Positions 44,716-55,379 are shown, counted from the first letter of the stretch. The stretch is DNA of 56,805 bases from Ralstonia sp. ASV6 (GCF_016429285.1 NZ_JAELUI010000011.1:1-56805); one strand, 5' to 3'. Numbers and translations: made by a program. The notes: generated from the letters alone by a model not told the origin.

Positions 44716-47349
44716 TCAGCTACCTTCCAAGAAGCTCTTCAGCTTGTCTGAGCGGCTCGGGTGACGCAGCTTGCGCAGCGCCTTGGCTTCGATCTGGCGA
44801 ATACGCTCACGTGTCACATCGAACTGCTTGCCGACTTCTTCCAGCGTGTGGTCGGTGCTCATCTCGATACCGAAACGCATGCGCAGCACCTTGGCTTCGC
44901 GCGGCGTCAGCGAGTCGAGCACGTCCTTCACCACGCCGCGCATGGAGCCATGCAGCGCCGCTTCAGCCGGGGCCAACGTGTTCGTGTCCTCGATAAAGTC
45001 GCCCAGATGGGAGTCGTCGTCGTCACCGATCGGCGTTTCCATGGAGATCGGCTCCTTGGCGATCTTCATGATCTTGCGGATCTTGTCTTCCGGCATCTCC
45101 ATCTTCTCGGCCAGCGTTGCCGGATCCGGCTCATTGCCGGTTTCCTGCAGGATCTGACGCGAGATGCGGTTCATCTTGTTGATCGTCTCGATCATGTGCA
45201 CCGGAATCCGGATGGTGCGCGCCTGGTCGGCGATCGAGCGCGTGATGGCCTGACGAATCCACCACGTGGCGTACGTCGAGAACTTGTAGCCGCGACGGTA
45301 TTCGAACTTGTCCACCGCCTTCATCAGGCCGATGTTGCCTTCCTGGATCAGGTCGAGGAACTGCAGACCGCGGTTCGTGTACTTCTTGGCAATCGAGATC
45401 ACCAGACGCAGGTTGGCCTCGGTCATCTCGCGCTTGGCTTCACGCGCGCGACGTTCGCCTTCCGACATCTTGCGGTTGACGTCCTTGAGCTCGGTCAGCG
45501 GCAGCACCACGCGTGCCTGCAGGTCGATCAGCTTCTGCTGCAGTTCATGCACGGCCGGCACGTTACGCTCGACGATGGCGCTGTACGGCTTGCCATCGGC
45601 CACCACGGTTTCGATCCACTTCAGGTTGGTCTCGTTGCCCGGGAAGCGCGAAACGAAGTCGCCACGCGGCATGCCGCACTTGTCGACCACGATGTTCAGG
45701 ATGGCGCGTTCCAGCTTGCGCACTTCGTCCACCTGACCACGCAGCGTGTCGCACAGACGCTCAACGTTGCGTGCGGTGAAACGGATGCTCATCAGTTCAG
45801 CCTGGATGGCTTCCTGCGCCTTCACGTACGGCTTGGACTTGTAGCCTTCCTTCTCGAACGCGCGGCGCATCTTGTCGAACTGGTCGGCGATCACGCTAAA
45901 CTTGACCAGCGCAGCCTGCTTGAGCTCTTCGAGTTGACGGGCCGAAGCTGCGGCAGCGCCAGCACCTTCATCGTCCTCGTCTTCCTCTTCGTCGCCCTCT
46001 TCTTCGGCCTCTTCGTCCTCGAAGTCTTCTTCTTCGTCAGCGGCCGCGGCGGCAGCTTCGGCGTCAGCGTTCGGGTCAATCAGACCGTCGATGTACTCGT
46101 CGATCTTGGCTTCGTCGTTGGCGACGCGCTCGCCCATGGCGAGGATCTCGGAGATGGTGACCGGGCAGGCCGAGATGGCCATGACCATGTCCTTCAGGCC
46201 GGCTTCGATGCGCTTGGCGATGACAATTTCGCCTTCGCGCGTCAGCAGCTCGACCGTGCCCATTTCGCGCATGTACATACGCACCGGGTCGGTCGTGCGG
46301 CCGAATTCGGAGTCAACCGTTGACAGCGCGGCTTCGGCTTCTTCCTCAGCCTCTTCTTCCGTGGTGACGGAAGGCGCGTTGTCGTTCAGGAGCAGCGTTT
46401 CAGCGTCCGGCGCCTGCTCGTACACGGCAACGCCGATGTCGTTGAGCGTGGCGACCAACGTTTCCAGCGACTCCACGTCGACCATGTCGTCGGGGAGGTG
46501 GTCGTTGATTTCGGCGTAGGTCAGGTAGCCGCGCGATTTGCCCAGCTTGATCAGCGCCTTGAGCTTCTGGCGGCGAGCCTCGAGCTCTTCTTCCGAACCA
46601 CCTTGCTGCGAAGCAGCAAATTCCTTGAGCAGGGCTTTTTCCTTGGCCTTGCGGTCACGGGCCTTCAGCTTGTCGGTTTTCGGTGCCGGAGCGGCGGGGG
46701 TGTCAAATTCTTCAGTCACGTCCGTGCTGCTGTCATCGTCTGCCTGCGTTTCTGCTTTGGGCTTGCGGCCGCGCTTTTTGGGCTCGGCTGCTGCTTCGGC
46801 GCGAGGCGCAGGAGGAGTTGTGGGGGTGGCCTCTGCCTGGGCGGTGCGCTTGGTGTCTTCCGCGGTTGCCTTGGCTGGCTTGGCTGCGGTGCTGGTACGA
46901 GCGGTACCCGTTTTGGTTGCGCTTGCGCTGGCAGGGGTCTGCTTGCTCTCGACTTCGGTAGCTTTCGATTTCGCCACGGTGGTTGTCTTGCCCTTGAGTG
47001 CGACTGAAGCGGCTGTTTTGCCGCCAGGTCTGGCGCTCGTGCTGATCGACGTCGAGACCTTGTCTGCAGTTGAAGACTGGATTGCGCCTTTTGCGCGCGC
47101 TGCTGCCTTGACGGGCTTGGCGGCAACAGTAATCTCGGCGGTCTGGCGCGGCTGGGCTTTCCCCGTCTTTGCCGGCGCAGTGGCCTTGACTACCGCCTGC
47201 CCCATATGGCTCCGACCATTCGCGACTTTCGCCGTTCCCGCTGCGGTCTTTCCTCCCCCGGCGCCGTGCGCCGATGAGGATCGCGTGGCAGAAACAGAAG
47301 CAGGACTGGCCTTGGAACCGGCCTTCGCGGAGGTCTTCACCTTCACCAT
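44716..47349 (-). CDS. rpoD: RNA polymerase primary sigma factor RpoD (sigma-70), with a very long N-terminal extension
   Basis: The housekeeping sigma factor, directing core RNA polymerase to -10/-35 promoters. The C-terminal half is standard: region 2 includes [17 protein letters not shown], region 4 includes [20 protein letters not shown], and it ends [15 protein letters not shown]. Region 1.1 begins only near residue 252 ([20 protein letters not shown]). The preceding 250 residues are low-complexity Ala, Lys, Thr and Ser. An acidic run ([19 protein letters not shown]) interrupts the non-conserved region. Total 877 residues against 613 in E. coli. ATG at 47349 is chosen; GTG codons just upstream (47355, 47361) are alternatives. 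Confidence 0.95.
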   Translation of the reverse strand: MVKVKTSAKAGSKASPASVSATRSSSAHGAGGGKTAAGTAKVANGRSHMGQAVVKATAPAKTGKAQPRQTAEITVAAKPVKAAARAKGAIQSSTADKVSTSISTSARPGGKTAASVALKGKTTTVAKSKATEVESKQTPASASATKTGTARTSTAAKPAKATAEDTKRTAQAEATPTTPPAPRAEAAAEPKKRGRKPKAETQADDDSSTDVTEEFDTPAAPAPKTDKLKARDRKAKEKALLKEFAASQQGGSEEELEARRQKLKALIKLGKSRGYLTYAEINDHLPDDMVDVESLETLVATLNDIGVAVYEQAPDAETLLLNDNAPSVTTEEEAEEEAEAALSTVDSEFGRTTDPVRMYMREMGTVELLTREGEIVIAKRIEAGLKDMVMAISACPVTISEILAMGERVANDEAKIDEYIDGLIDPNADAEAAAAAADEEEDFEDEEAEEEGDEEEDEDDEGAGAAAASARQLEELKQAALVKFSVIADQFDKMRRAFEKEGYKSKPYVKAQEAIQAELMSIRFTARNVERLCDTLRGQVDEVRKLERAILNIVVDKCGMPRGDFVSRFPGNETNLKWIETVVADGKPYSAIVERNVPAVHELQQKLIDLQARVVLPLTELKDVNRKMSEGERRAREAKREMTEANLRLVISIAKKYTNRGLQFLDLIQEGNIGLMKAVDKFEYRRGYKFSTYATWWIRQAITRSIADQARTIRIPVHMIETINKMNRISRQILQETGNEPDPATLAEKMEMPEDKIRKIMKIAKEPISMETPIGDDDDSHLGDFIEDTNTLAPAEAALHGSMRGVVKDVLDSLTPREAKVLRMRFGIEMSTDHTLEEVGKQFDVTRERIRQIEAKALRKLRHPSRSDKLKSFLEGS

Positions 47350-47403
47350 GGGCACGCTCACTCCCCCAAAAATGGGAAAAAGGTATTGCAATCCAAACCG
47401 GCT

Positions 47404-47412
47404 ATTCTAGCA
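47404..47412 (-). promoter_or_regulatory. Extended -10 promoter of rpoD
   Basis: On the minus strand TGCTAGAAT, an extended -10 (TG-N-TAGAAT), about 55 bases before the rpoD start in the 176-base gap after dnaG. The -35 position is poor, as is common with extended -10 promoters. It would allow rpoD to be transcribed apart from dnaG. Confidence 0.5.
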
Positions 47413-47525
47413 CGCCAGACCCAGCCGGTCTAAACGAAAATCGGGTTTTCGCCTGAAAAATCAAGGGGCTACCCGCAATTGCCCGCCCCAGTTAGGTTTA
47501 TGCCGGGACGTGTGCGCTACACAAG

Positions 47526-49325
47526 CTACCGGCGGCTCGTCTCGCTTAACAGCCAGCGCATGCGCTCTTTATCGCCATCGCTGGCGTGACCGCTTTCCAC
47601 CTTGCGCAGCAACATCTCAAGCTCGCGCTTGTGCGACGCAAGAAGCATCTTTTGCACGGCGCTATCGAACTCCATGGTGGCCGGCTCCAGTTCGATGTCG
47701 TCTTCGAGCACGGTCATGCGCAGTCCGGCGAAAGCCTCGGCATACGGCGTCTGGCCCAGGCGCTCGACAAAGGCACCAAAGTGCATCTCGGGGCTCGCGG
47801 CATCGCATTCGGCCAGCAACCCCGCCAATACCTCACCTTGGGGCAATTCCGGCGCCGTCAACTGGGCACGCGCATCGGCATCGAGTCGAGCGGCCAGGGC
47901 CGGATAGCGCATCAGCAGGCGCAGCAGCTTTTGCTCCAGCGCAGTTGGTGCGGTACGCGCCACACGCGGGCGCTTTTGCGTCATGCGGCCAACCTGAGCG
48001 GGGTCGCTGCGCAGGCCGCACAGCGCTTCGATATCGGCAGGGGTCGTGCCGGTCATATCGGCCAGGCCGCGCACGATCTGCAAGCGCAGACCGCCGGACG
48101 GCATCGCCGTGAGCAGCGGCTTGGCTTCGTACTGGGCGCGGGCACGACCTTCAGGCTGGCGCAGGTCGAGGTCTTCGGTCACGGCCTGCAGCAGGAAGCG
48201 CGACAGCGGCATCGCGTTGTGCACTTCGCGGGCGAAGGCTTCGGTGCCTTCTTCGCGGACGAAGCTGTCCGGATCGTGCTCGGATGGCAGGAACAGGAAC
48301 TTGATCGTCTTGTTGTCGGTGGCGTGCGGCAGGCAGGCTTCCAGCGCGCGACGCGCGGCGCGGCGCCCGGCGGAATCGCCGTCAAACGAGAAGATGACGG
48401 TGTCGACCTGCCGCAGCAGTTTCTGCACGTGGATCGGCGTGCAGGCCGTGCCCAGCGTGGCCACGGCATTGGCAAACCCGAGCTGCGCCAGTGCGACGAC
48501 GTCCATGTAGCCTTCGACGACCAGTACGTAGTCGAACTCGCGGATGGCGTTACGCGCCTCGAACAGGCCATACAGCTCGGTACCCTTGCTGAACAGCGGC
48601 GTCTCGGGGGAATTGAGGTATTTCGGTTCGCCCTGCCCCAGCACCCGGCCGCCAAAGCCGATCACCACGCCCTTGGTATTGCGGATGGGGAACATGATGC
48701 GATCGCGGAAGCGGTCGTAGCGGCGGTGCGAGCCGTCGGCGGCGGTCTTCTCGCTTTCGATGACAAGGCCGGCTTCGATAAGCGGCGCGGCGGTGGCGTC
48801 TTCGCGGTACGGACCGAACACGCTTTCGAGCGACTGCCAGTCGTCGGGCGCGTAGCCAAGGCCGAAGTGCGCGGCGATCTCGCCGGTCAGGCCGCGGCCC
48901 TTGAGGTACTGGATGGCGTTAGGGGCGCTGCGCAGCTGCTTGCGATAGTGCTCGCAGGCGCGGGCCATGACATCACCGAGTGCGACAGTCTTGGCTTGCT
49001 GCTCGGCGCGGGCGGCGGGCGGCAAGCCGCCCCGCTCTTCGGGCACCACCATGCCCACGGACTGCGCGAGGTCCTTGATGGCCTCGACGTACGACAATCC
49101 GGAAAACTCCATCAGGAAGCCGATGGCCGAGCCGTGCGCGCCGCAGCCAAAGCAGTGATAGAACTGCTTGGTGGGCGACACCGAGAACGACGGCGACTTC
49201 TCGTTATGGAACGGGCACAGCCCCATGAAGTTGGCGCCGCCCTTCTTCAATTGGACGTAGCGACCCACCACGTCGACGATGTCGACGCGGTTGAGCAGGT
49301 CGTCAATGAACGGCTGCGGGATCAC
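47526..49325 (-). CDS. dnaG: DNA primase
   Basis: Makes RNA primers at the replication fork together with DnaB helicase. At 599 residues it is the normal size. The N-terminal zinc-binding domain has Cys37, His40, Cys58 and Cys61 in LCPFHNEKSPSF and YHCFGCGAHG. The Toprim catalytic core shows VVEGYMDVVAL and FSFDGDSAGRRAA. A C-terminal helicase-binding region follows. Start at MIPQPFIDDLLNRVD, the family N-terminus. It lies 40 bases after yqeY and upstream of rpoD on the same strand, the usual macromolecular-synthesis order. Confidence 0.97.
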   Translation of the reverse strand: MIPQPFIDDLLNRVDIVDVVGRYVQLKKGGANFMGLCPFHNEKSPSFSVSPTKQFYHCFGCGAHGSAIGFLMEFSGLSYVEAIKDLAQSVGMVVPEERGGLPPAARAEQQAKTVALGDVMARACEHYRKQLRSAPNAIQYLKGRGLTGEIAAHFGLGYAPDDWQSLESVFGPYREDATAAPLIEAGLVIESEKTAADGSHRRYDRFRDRIMFPIRNTKGVVIGFGGRVLGQGEPKYLNSPETPLFSKGTELYGLFEARNAIREFDYVLVVEGYMDVVALAQLGFANAVATLGTACTPIHVQKLLRQVDTVIFSFDGDSAGRRAARRALEACLPHATDNKTIKFLFLPSEHDPDSFVREEGTEAFAREVHNAMPLSRFLLQAVTEDLDLRQPEGRARAQYEAKPLLTAMPSGGLRLQIVRGLADMTGTTPADIEALCGLRSDPAQVGRMTQKRPRVARTAPTALEQKLLRLLMRYPALAARLDADARAQLTAPELPQGEVLAGLLAECDAASPEMHFGAFVERLGQTPYAEAFAGLRMTVLEDDIELEPATMEFDSAVQKMLLASHKRELEMLLRKVESGHASDGDKERMRWLLSETSRR

Positions 49326-49365
49326 GCGGGATGCGCCCCAGGGGTGCTGCGGGTGTGGAGGGGAA

Positions 49366-49815
49366 TCAAGCGCCGGTCAGCGCGGCCTTCACGCGGGCCG
49401 AGACTTGCGTCATATCGGCACGGCCAGCCAGGGCCGGCTTGAGGATGCCCATGACCTTGCCCATGTCCTGCGGGCCGGCAGCACCGGCCTTGGCCACGGC
49501 GTCACGCACAGCGGCGTCAACTTCGTCTTCCGACAGCTGCGCGGGCATGTAGATCTGCAACACAGCAATCTCAGCAGCTTCCTTGGCAGCCAGATCCTCA
49601 CGGTTGGCCTGCTGGAACGCGGTGATGGAGTCCTTGCGCTGCTTGATCATCTTGTCGACCACGGCCAGCACGGCGGCATCATCCAGTTCGATGCGTTCGT
49701 CCACCTCGCGCTGCTTGATGGCGGCCTGCAGCAGGCGGATCGTACCCAGACGATCCATTTCCTTGGCGCGCATGGCGGCCTTCATGTCTTCCGTGATCTG
49801 TGCCTTCAAGGACAT
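49366..49815 (-). CDS. yqeY: GatB/YqeY domain protein
   Basis: A 149-residue protein made entirely of the helical YqeY domain, related to the C-terminal tRNA-binding part of GatB. It reads MSLKAQITEDMKAAMRAKEM, LGTIRLLQAAIKQREVDER and ends in the conserved MGKVMGILKPALAGRADMTQVS. The function is not established; a role near tRNA is inferred from the domain. GGAG lies seven bases before the ATG. In many proteobacteria it sits between rpsU and dnaG; here dnaG follows but rpsU is missing upstream. Confidence 0.92.
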   Translation of the reverse strand: MSLKAQITEDMKAAMRAKEMDRLGTIRLLQAAIKQREVDERIELDDAAVLAVVDKMIKQRKDSITAFQQANREDLAAKEAAEIAVLQIYMPAQLSEDEVDAAVRDAVAKAGAAGPQDMGKVMGILKPALAGRADMTQVSARVKAALTGA

Positions 49816-49836
49816 TCAAAAACTCCGATAAACGGC

Positions 49837-49867
49837 AAAACCCGCTTGGGCAGCGGCCCAGCGGGTT
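49837..49867 (-). terminator. Rho-independent terminator of the HI0933-family gene
   Basis: Arms AACCCGC..GGGC and GCCCAGCGGGTT with a four-base loop and one bulge; on the minus strand it ends in TTTT. It lies 70 bases past the stop of the flavoprotein gene and separates it from yqeY. Confidence 0.75.
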
Positions 49868-49938
49868 GCAATCTGAGAAAAGTGGATCATTGATCGTAGC
49901 ACAGAACCAAAACAGTTCTAGGACCGATCGGAGGGGGA

Positions 49939-51168
49939 TCAGCCCGCAGACGCTGCCTCGCCAGCTGCCACGGCCGATGCCCATGCCCACTGGAAGTTGT
50001 AGCCGCCGAGCCACCCCGTCACGTCGACCACCTCGCCGATGAAGTACAGGCCGGGGGCAGATTGTGCCTCCATGGTGGCGGATGACAGCGCACGCGTATC
50101 GACGCCGCCGCGTGTAACTTCAGCCTTGCGGTAGCCCTCGCTGCCGGAAGGCGTCAGCTGCCAGCGGTTAAGCGCGCCGCCCAGCGTACGCAGCAGCTTG
50201 TCAGGCAAGTCGGCAATTTGCGCATGAGGATTCGCGCCATGCGTGGCGCACCATGCCTGCGCGACGCGCTCTGGCAAGCGCTGCGCCAACACCGTTCCGA
50301 GCTGCTTGCGCGAACCGGATTTCTCATCGCACAGCCACTGCGCGGCGTCGGTGTCCGGCAATAGGTCAATGTTCAGCGGTTGGCCGGAATTCCAGAAGCT
50401 TGAGATTTGAAGCACAGCCGGGCCAGACAAGCCGCGATGCGTGAGCAGCAAGTCTTCGCGGAACGTCGTGGCAGCGCCCTTCTTCCCCCCCTTGCCCGCG
50501 CCTGCGGGCTGCGCGACCGTCACATCCACCTCCATCGACACACCAGACAGCGCCGAAAACGGTGCCCAATGCTCGGCGTTGAACGTGAGCGGCACCAGCG
50601 CCGGGTGCGTCTCGACAATCTTCAGCCCGAACTGCCGCGCAATGCGATAGCCAAAATCTGTCGCACCAATCTTCGGGATGGACAAGCCTCCCGTGGCGAT
50701 CACCAGCTTGTCGGCGATGATCTCGCCCGCGCTGGTCGATAGGCGGTAGGCATCGCCATCTTTGCTCACTTCAGCGATCGAGCAGCCGGTGCGCCAGACG
50801 ACGTTGCCCTTCTCGCACTCGGCTTCGAGCATGCGGATGATGTCTTCCGCGCTGTCGTCGCAGAAAAGCTGGCCTTTGTGCTTCTCGTGGTACGGGATGC
50901 GGTAGCTGGAGACGAGGCTGATGAAATCCTGTGCCGTGTACCGCGCCAGCGCCGAGCGGCAGAAATGCGGGTTGTTCGACAGGTAGTTGGCTGGCCCCGC
51001 GTTGACGTTGGTGAAGTTGCAGCGCCCGCCGCCGGAGATGCGAATCTTCTCGGCCAGCTTGGTCGCGTGGTCGATCAGCACTACGCGCGCGCCGCGCTGC
51101 CCGGCCACCGCCGCGCACATCATCCCGGCCGCGCCCGCGCCGATCACCGCTACATCGCACCGCATCAT
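49939..51168 (-). CDS. FAD-dependent oxidoreductase of the HI0933/YhiN (BaiN-like) family
   Basis: A 409-residue flavoprotein. The dinucleotide-binding motif VIGAGAAGMMCA is at residues 7-18, followed by AEKIRISGGGRCNFTN, the HI0933 family signature. The C-terminal part returns to the FAD site (GLYFIGEVVDVTGWLGGYNFQWAWASA). Family members include BaiN of gut clostridia, acting on bile-acid intermediates, but the proteobacterial YhiN group has no proven substrate. It diverges from tsaD across an 89-base gap and ends in its own terminator, so it is not cotranscribed with yqeY. Confidence 0.9.
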   Translation of the reverse strand: MMRCDVAVIGAGAAGMMCAAVAGQRGARVVLIDHATKLAEKIRISGGGRCNFTNVNAGPANYLSNNPHFCRSALARYTAQDFISLVSSYRIPYHEKHKGQLFCDDSAEDIIRMLEAECEKGNVVWRTGCSIAEVSKDGDAYRLSTSAGEIIADKLVIATGGLSIPKIGATDFGYRIARQFGLKIVETHPALVPLTFNAEHWAPFSALSGVSMEVDVTVAQPAGAGKGGKKGAATTFREDLLLTHRGLSGPAVLQISSFWNSGQPLNIDLLPDTDAAQWLCDEKSGSRKQLGTVLAQRLPERVAQAWCATHGANPHAQIADLPDKLLRTLGGALNRWQLTPSGSEGYRKAEVTRGGVDTRALSSATMEAQSAPGLYFIGEVVDVTGWLGGYNFQWAWASAVAAGEAASAG

Positions 51169-51257
51169 GATCGCCGCGCCGCCTTATTCTTGAGGAAACC
51201 GCGCATTTTAACTTGTGCTATCTTCAGCGGCCTTCCCATTCCTCACCCACGCCTGCC

Positions 51258-52310
51258 ATGCTGGTCCTCGGCATCGAATCCTCCTGTGACGAAACCGGTG
51301 TCGCCCTGTACGACACGGCCGACGGCCTGCGCGCGCATGCGCTGTATTCGCAGATCGCCATGCACCGCGAATACGGCGGCGTCGTGCCTGAGCTGGCTTC
51401 GCGCGACCACATCCGTCGCGTGATTCCGCTGCTGGAAGAAGTGCTCGGCAAGGCCGGCGCCACGCGCGCAGACATCGACGCCATCGCCTATACGAAGGGC
51501 CCGGGGCTGGCCGGTGCGCTGCTGGTCGGCGCTTCGGTGGCGAATGCGCTGGCGTTTGCGCTGGGCAAGCCGCTGGTGGGCGTGCATCACCTGGAGGGGC
51601 ATTTGCTTTCGCCGCTGCTGGAGGCGGAGCGCCCCGAGTTTCCGTTCCTGGCGCTACTCGTCTCGGGTGGGCACACGCAACTGATGCGCGTCGATGCTGT
51701 TGGCCAGTACACGCTGCTCGGCGAAACGCTCGACGATGCCGCTGGTGAAGCCTTCGACAAGACCGCCAAGCTGCTCGGCCTTGGTTACCCCGGTGGTCCG
51801 GCTGTCTCTCGCCTGGCTGAATTCGGCAATCCGGGCGTGTTCGACCTGCCCCGGCCGATGCTGCATTCGGGCAATTTCGATTTCTCGTTCGCAGGCCTGA
51901 AGACCGCTGTGCTCACGCAGGTGCGCAAGCTCAACCTGACCGACAGCGAGGCCTGCCATCAGCCGCGTGCCGACCTGGCTCGCGCGTTTGTCGACGCCAT
52001 CGTCGAAGTGCTCGTCAAGAAGACACTCCGTGCCGCACGCGAGCATGGGCTCAAGCGCATCGTCGTGGCCGGTGGGGTGGGCGCCAACCGCCAGTTGCGC
52101 GAAGGCCTGAACGCCGAGGGCAAGAAGCGCGGTCTGCGCGTCTACTACCCCGACCTGCAGTTCTGCACCGACAACGGCGCGATGATCGCCTTTGCCGGCG
52201 CGATGCGGCTCCAAGCCGATCCCTCGCAAGTGCAGGACGGCTACGGCTACGGCGTCACGCCGCGCTGGGATCTGGAAGACATTCGCATCCCCCACGCATC
52301 ACGCGCATGA
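51258..52310 (+). CDS. tsaD: tRNA N6-adenosine threonylcarbamoyltransferase
   Basis: Transfers the threonylcarbamoyl group to A37 of ANN-decoding tRNAs to make t6A, together with TsaB and TsaE. The 350-residue protein shows [15 protein letters not shown] at the start, the metal ligands His111 and His115 in VHHLEGH, and LVSGGHTQL, then the C-terminal [13 protein letters not shown] and [13 protein letters not shown]. Length near E. coli TsaD (337). The ATG at 51258 is the family start. A TGCTATCTT extended -10-like sequence lies at about 51216-51224. A bidirectional terminator follows immediately. Confidence 0.96.
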   Translation: MLVLGIESSCDETGVALYDTADGLRAHALYSQIAMHREYGGVVPELASRDHIRRVIPLLEEVLGKAGATRADIDAIAYTKGPGLAGALLVGASVANALAFALGKPLVGVHHLEGHLLSPLLEAERPEFPFLALLVSGGHTQLMRVDAVGQYTLLGETLDDAAGEAFDKTAKLLGLGYPGGPAVSRLAEFGNPGVFDLPRPMLHSGNFDFSFAGLKTAVLTQVRKLNLTDSEACHQPRADLARAFVDAIVEVLVKKTLRAAREHGLKRIVVAGGVGANRQLREGLNAEGKKRGLRVYYPDLQFCTDNGAMIAFAGAMRLQADPSQVQDGYGYGVTPRWDLEDIRIPHASRA

Positions 52311-52339
52311 AAAAAGCCGCTCGGTTGAGCGGCTTTTTT
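52310..52339. terminator. Bidirectional terminator between tsaD and folE2
   Basis: Perfect stem AAAAAAGCCGCTC / GAGCGGCTTTTTT around GGTT; it begins at the last base of tsaD's stop and serves both convergent genes. Confidence 0.92.
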
Positions 52340-52356
52340 CGTTACTGCGCCATCAA

Positions 52357-53163
52357 TTACTTGTCGAGACGCTTGTCGCGCTCGATCAGCGCATAGGCGC
52401 TGTGGTTGTGAATCGACTCGAAGTTCTCGGCTTCCAGCGTGTACGCGACGATGCGGTCGTCCTGGTTCAAGCGCATGGCGATGTCGCGCACCAGGTCTTC
52501 CACGAACTTCGGGTTCTCATACGCGCGCTCGGTCACGAACTTCTCGTCCGGACGCTTGAGCAGGCCCCACAGTTCGCACGAGGCTTCTTCTTCCGCCATG
52601 CGGATCAGCGACTCAACCGGCGTATCGGCAGCCAGCTCGGCGTCGATCGTGATGTGCGAGCGCTGGTTGTGCGCGCCGTACTGCGAGATCTTCTTCGAGC
52701 ACGGGCACAGGCTCGTCACCGGCACCAGCGCCTTGACGCGGACCTTGGTGTGACCGTCGCGCACTTCGCCGATCATCGTCACTTCATAGTCCATCAGCGA
52801 CTGCACGCCCGACACCGGGGCTGTCTTGCTGACGAAATACGGGAAATGGACTTCGATGCGGCCGGCGTCGGCTTCGAGCTTTTCCAGCATCTTTTCCAGC
52901 AGGAGCTGGAATTGGGCCAGATTCAGCGGCTCGCGCTCTTCTTCAAGCAGCGCGACGAAGCGCGACATGTGCGTGCCCTTCTGGTCGGCAGGCAGATGCA
53001 CATCCAGGTTGTACGTGCCGACGGTGTTCTGCACGCCCGACGGGGTCTGCAGCGACATCGGGTAACGCACGCCACGCACGCCCACGCGTTGAATCGGGAT
53101 CTGGCGGGTGTCGTGGCTGGACTGCACATCCGGCATCGCAAAAGCCGGGTTCATATCGTTCAT
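52357..53163 (-). CDS. folE2: GTP cyclohydrolase FolE2 (type IB)
   Basis: Converts GTP to dihydroneopterin triphosphate, the first step of folate and also queuosine synthesis. This metal-promiscuous enzyme replaces the zinc-dependent FolE1 in many bacteria, sometimes under zinc limitation. The 268-residue protein has the catalytic region [20 protein letters not shown] with Cys153 and Cys155, His165 and His170, plus GTHMSRF at 63-69 and the C-terminal [16 protein letters not shown] precedes the ATG at 53163. No Zur-like box was recognised upstream, so zinc control cannot be claimed. It is 250 bases from dxs on the same strand. Confidence 0.95.
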   Translation of the reverse strand: MNDMNPAFAMPDVQSSHDTRQIPIQRVGVRGVRYPMSLQTPSGVQNTVGTYNLDVHLPADQKGTHMSRFVALLEEEREPLNLAQFQLLLEKMLEKLEADAGRIEVHFPYFVSKTAPVSGVQSLMDYEVTMIGEVRDGHTKVRVKALVPVTSLCPCSKKISQYGAHNQRSHITIDAELAADTPVESLIRMAEEEASCELWGLLKRPDEKFVTERAYENPKFVEDLVRDIAMRLNQDDRIVAYTLEAENFESIHNHSAYALIERDKRLDK

Positions 53164-53412
53164 GATCGGTTTCCTTTACGGTCGCCCGGCCATCGCAGTC
53201 GGCCGGAACGCAACGAGTGTGAAACCGCGGAATCTGGCTGACGGTGACCACTCCTCAAGTGATCTGATCAACCCATCCCGCGACTGCGCACACAATTTAC
53301 AAATTGGACTGGCGGAGTGTAAGGGAAATTTCCTACCTCTGCAGTCAACTACTCAAACCCGCAAGCGCTATGCGGGTGATTGAATCTGCCTATCACGCAA
53401 ACGCAAGGTGAC

Positions 53413-55323
53413 TCAGGCGACACGCGGTGCCGCTGCCCGCGGCTGCACATCAAAGCGCTCACGAATGGAAGCAAGGATGCCGTTGGCATCCAACCCGCAT
53501 TGCGCCAGCAGCGCCGCGTGGTCTCCGTGGTCGACAAAGCGGTCGGGCAGGCCCAGTTGCAGCACGGGCGTTGCCACACCGGCGGCAGCCAGTGCTTCCA
53601 CGCAGGCGCTGCCGGCGCCGCCCATCACGCAGCCCTCTTCCACCGTGACGATGTAATCGTGCGTGCGCGCCATTTCCAGCACGCAGGCCACGTCGAGCGG
53701 CTTGACGAAGCGCATGTTGACGACGCTCGCATCCAGACGCTCCGCTGCAGCAGAAGCCGGCGCAACCATCGAACCGAATGCCAGGATCGCGACGCGCTGC
53801 CCTGCCGGAGCCGTTGATGCGCGGCGCACCTCGGCCTTGCCCAGCGGCAGCGGTTCGAGCGTTGGCTGCACCGTGACACCCGTGCCTGCACCGCGCGGAT
53901 AGCGCACCGCCGTCGGGCAGTCCTGCGCAAACGCTGTGCTCAGCAGTTGGCGACATTCGTTCTCGTCCGCCGGCGTCATCACCATCATATTGGGGATGCA
54001 ACGCAGGTAGGCGATGTCATAGGCACCGGCATGCGTGGCGCCATCCGCACCGACCAGGCCGGCGCGATCCAGCGCAAACACCACCGGCAGGTTCTGCAGC
54101 GCCACATCGTGGATCAACTGGTCATAGCCGCGCTGCAGGAACGTCGAATAGATGGCAACGACAGGCTTTAGGCCTTCGCACGCGAGGCCACCGGCAAACG
54201 TCACGGCGTGCTGCTCGGCAATGCCAACGTCGTAGTAACGATCCGGAAAACGCCGCTCGAACTCCACCATGCCGGAGCCCTCGCGCATGGCGGGCGTGAT
54301 ACCGACAAGGCGCTTGTCAGCGGCAGCCATGTCGCACAGCCAGTTGCCGAACACCTGCGTGTACGTCACCTTGGCCGGGCGCGTGGCCGGCTTGATGCCC
54401 TCTTGCGGATTGAACTTGCCCGGGCCGTGATAGAGGATCGGGTCGGCCTCGGCCAGCTTGTAGCCCTGGCCTTTCTTGGTGACCACGTGCAGGAACTGCG
54501 GCCCGCCGCCTTCCAGCGCGCGCTTGCGGATATTCTGCAGCGTCGGCACGAGTGACTCGAGATCGTGTCCGTCAATCGGGCCGATGTAGTTGAAGCCGAA
54601 CTCCTCGAACATCGTGGCCGGCACAAACATGCCCTTGGTGTGTTCCTCGAAGCGCTTGGCAAATTCGAGCACCGGCGGCGCCACCGACAGCAGCTTCTCC
54701 ACGCCCTTCTTGGTGGCGGCGTAGAACTGGCCGCTCATGAGACGCGCAAGGTAACGGTTGAGCGCCCCCACCGGCGGCGAGATCGACATGTCGTTGTCGT
54801 TGAGCACCACAACCAACGGCAGGTTCTTGTAGATGCCCGCATTGTTCATGGCCTCGAAGGCCATGCCGGCGGTCATGGCGCCGTCGCCAATCACGGCAAT
54901 GGCGACGCGGTCTTCGCCGTTGGTCTTGGCGCCCAGGGCCATGCCCAGCGCAGCGGAGATCGACGTAGACGAGTGCGCCGTGCCGAACGTGTCGTACGGA
55001 CTCTCGCTGCGGCGCGGGAAGCCGGAAATACCATCGAGCTGACGCAACGACCCCATCTGCTCGCGGCGACCAGTCAGGATCTTGTGCGGATAGCTCTGGT
55101 GGCCAACATCCCACACGATGCGGTCTTCCGGCGTGTTGAAGACGTAGTGCAGCGCGATGGTCAGCTCGACCGTGCCCAGGTTCGACGACAAATGGCCGCC
55201 CGTCTGCGAGACGGAATCGAGCACGAAGGCTCGCAGCTCGCCGGCCAGGGGGCCGAGCTGGCGGCGGTCCAGTCGGCGCAGGTCGGCCGGATCGTCGATG
55301 GTTTTCAGAAGTTCGTACGTCAT
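53413..55323 (-). CDS. dxs: 1-deoxy-D-xylulose-5-phosphate synthase
   Basis: Condenses pyruvate with glyceraldehyde 3-phosphate using thiamine diphosphate, the entry step of the MEP isoprenoid pathway. The 636-residue protein starts [19 protein letters not shown] and has [15 protein letters not shown], the ThDP motif [16 protein letters not shown] near residues 150-165 and the transketolase-like [19 protein letters not shown]. Length is normal (E. coli 620). The start at 55323 is set by the family N-terminus; a 15-residue upward extension is not needed. It follows ispA by 56 bases containing a perfect hairpin, so expression may be tuned within the operon. Confidence 0.96.
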   Translation of the reverse strand: MTYELLKTIDDPADLRRLDRRQLGPLAGELRAFVLDSVSQTGGHLSSNLGTVELTIALHYVFNTPEDRIVWDVGHQSYPHKILTGRREQMGSLRQLDGISGFPRRSESPYDTFGTAHSSTSISAALGMALGAKTNGEDRVAIAVIGDGAMTAGMAFEAMNNAGIYKNLPLVVVLNDNDMSISPPVGALNRYLARLMSGQFYAATKKGVEKLLSVAPPVLEFAKRFEEHTKGMFVPATMFEEFGFNYIGPIDGHDLESLVPTLQNIRKRALEGGGPQFLHVVTKKGQGYKLAEADPILYHGPGKFNPQEGIKPATRPAKVTYTQVFGNWLCDMAAADKRLVGITPAMREGSGMVEFERRFPDRYYDVGIAEQHAVTFAGGLACEGLKPVVAIYSTFLQRGYDQLIHDVALQNLPVVFALDRAGLVGADGATHAGAYDIAYLRCIPNMMVMTPADENECRQLLSTAFAQDCPTAVRYPRGAGTGVTVQPTLEPLPLGKAEVRRASTAPAGQRVAILAFGSMVAPASAAAERLDASVVNMRFVKPLDVACVLEMARTHDYIVTVEEGCVMGGAGSACVEALAAAGVATPVLQLGLPDRFVDHGDHAALLAQCGLDANGILASIRERFDVQPRAAAPRVA

Positions 55324-55348
55324 GTGGGACCGCCGCTCAGGCGTTTTG

Positions 55349-55371
55349 GCGTTGGGCTCTACCCCCAACGC
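55349..55371 (-). promoter_or_regulatory. Intercistronic hairpin between ispA and dxs
   Basis: Perfect 8-bp stem GCGTTGGG / CCCAACGC with a seven-base loop and no T run after it on the minus strand, located between the ispA stop and the dxs start. It may shield or stabilise mRNA ends rather than terminate. Confidence 0.5.
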
Positions 55372-55379
55372 AATGTTGT

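Noticed and set aside
44761-46323. A plus-strand open frame of about 520 codons antisense to rpoD
   Set aside because: Shadow of rpoD; Leu/Val/Phe/His-rich translation without any recognisable domain or ribosome site.
47586-49442. A plus-strand open frame of about 618 codons antisense to dnaG
   Set aside because: Shadow of dnaG; no start signals and no family resemblance.
53164-53412. A zinc-responsive (Zur) site or promoter upstream of folE2
   Set aside because: Only weak -10-like TAAATT was seen and no clear palindromic Zur box, so no claim is made.
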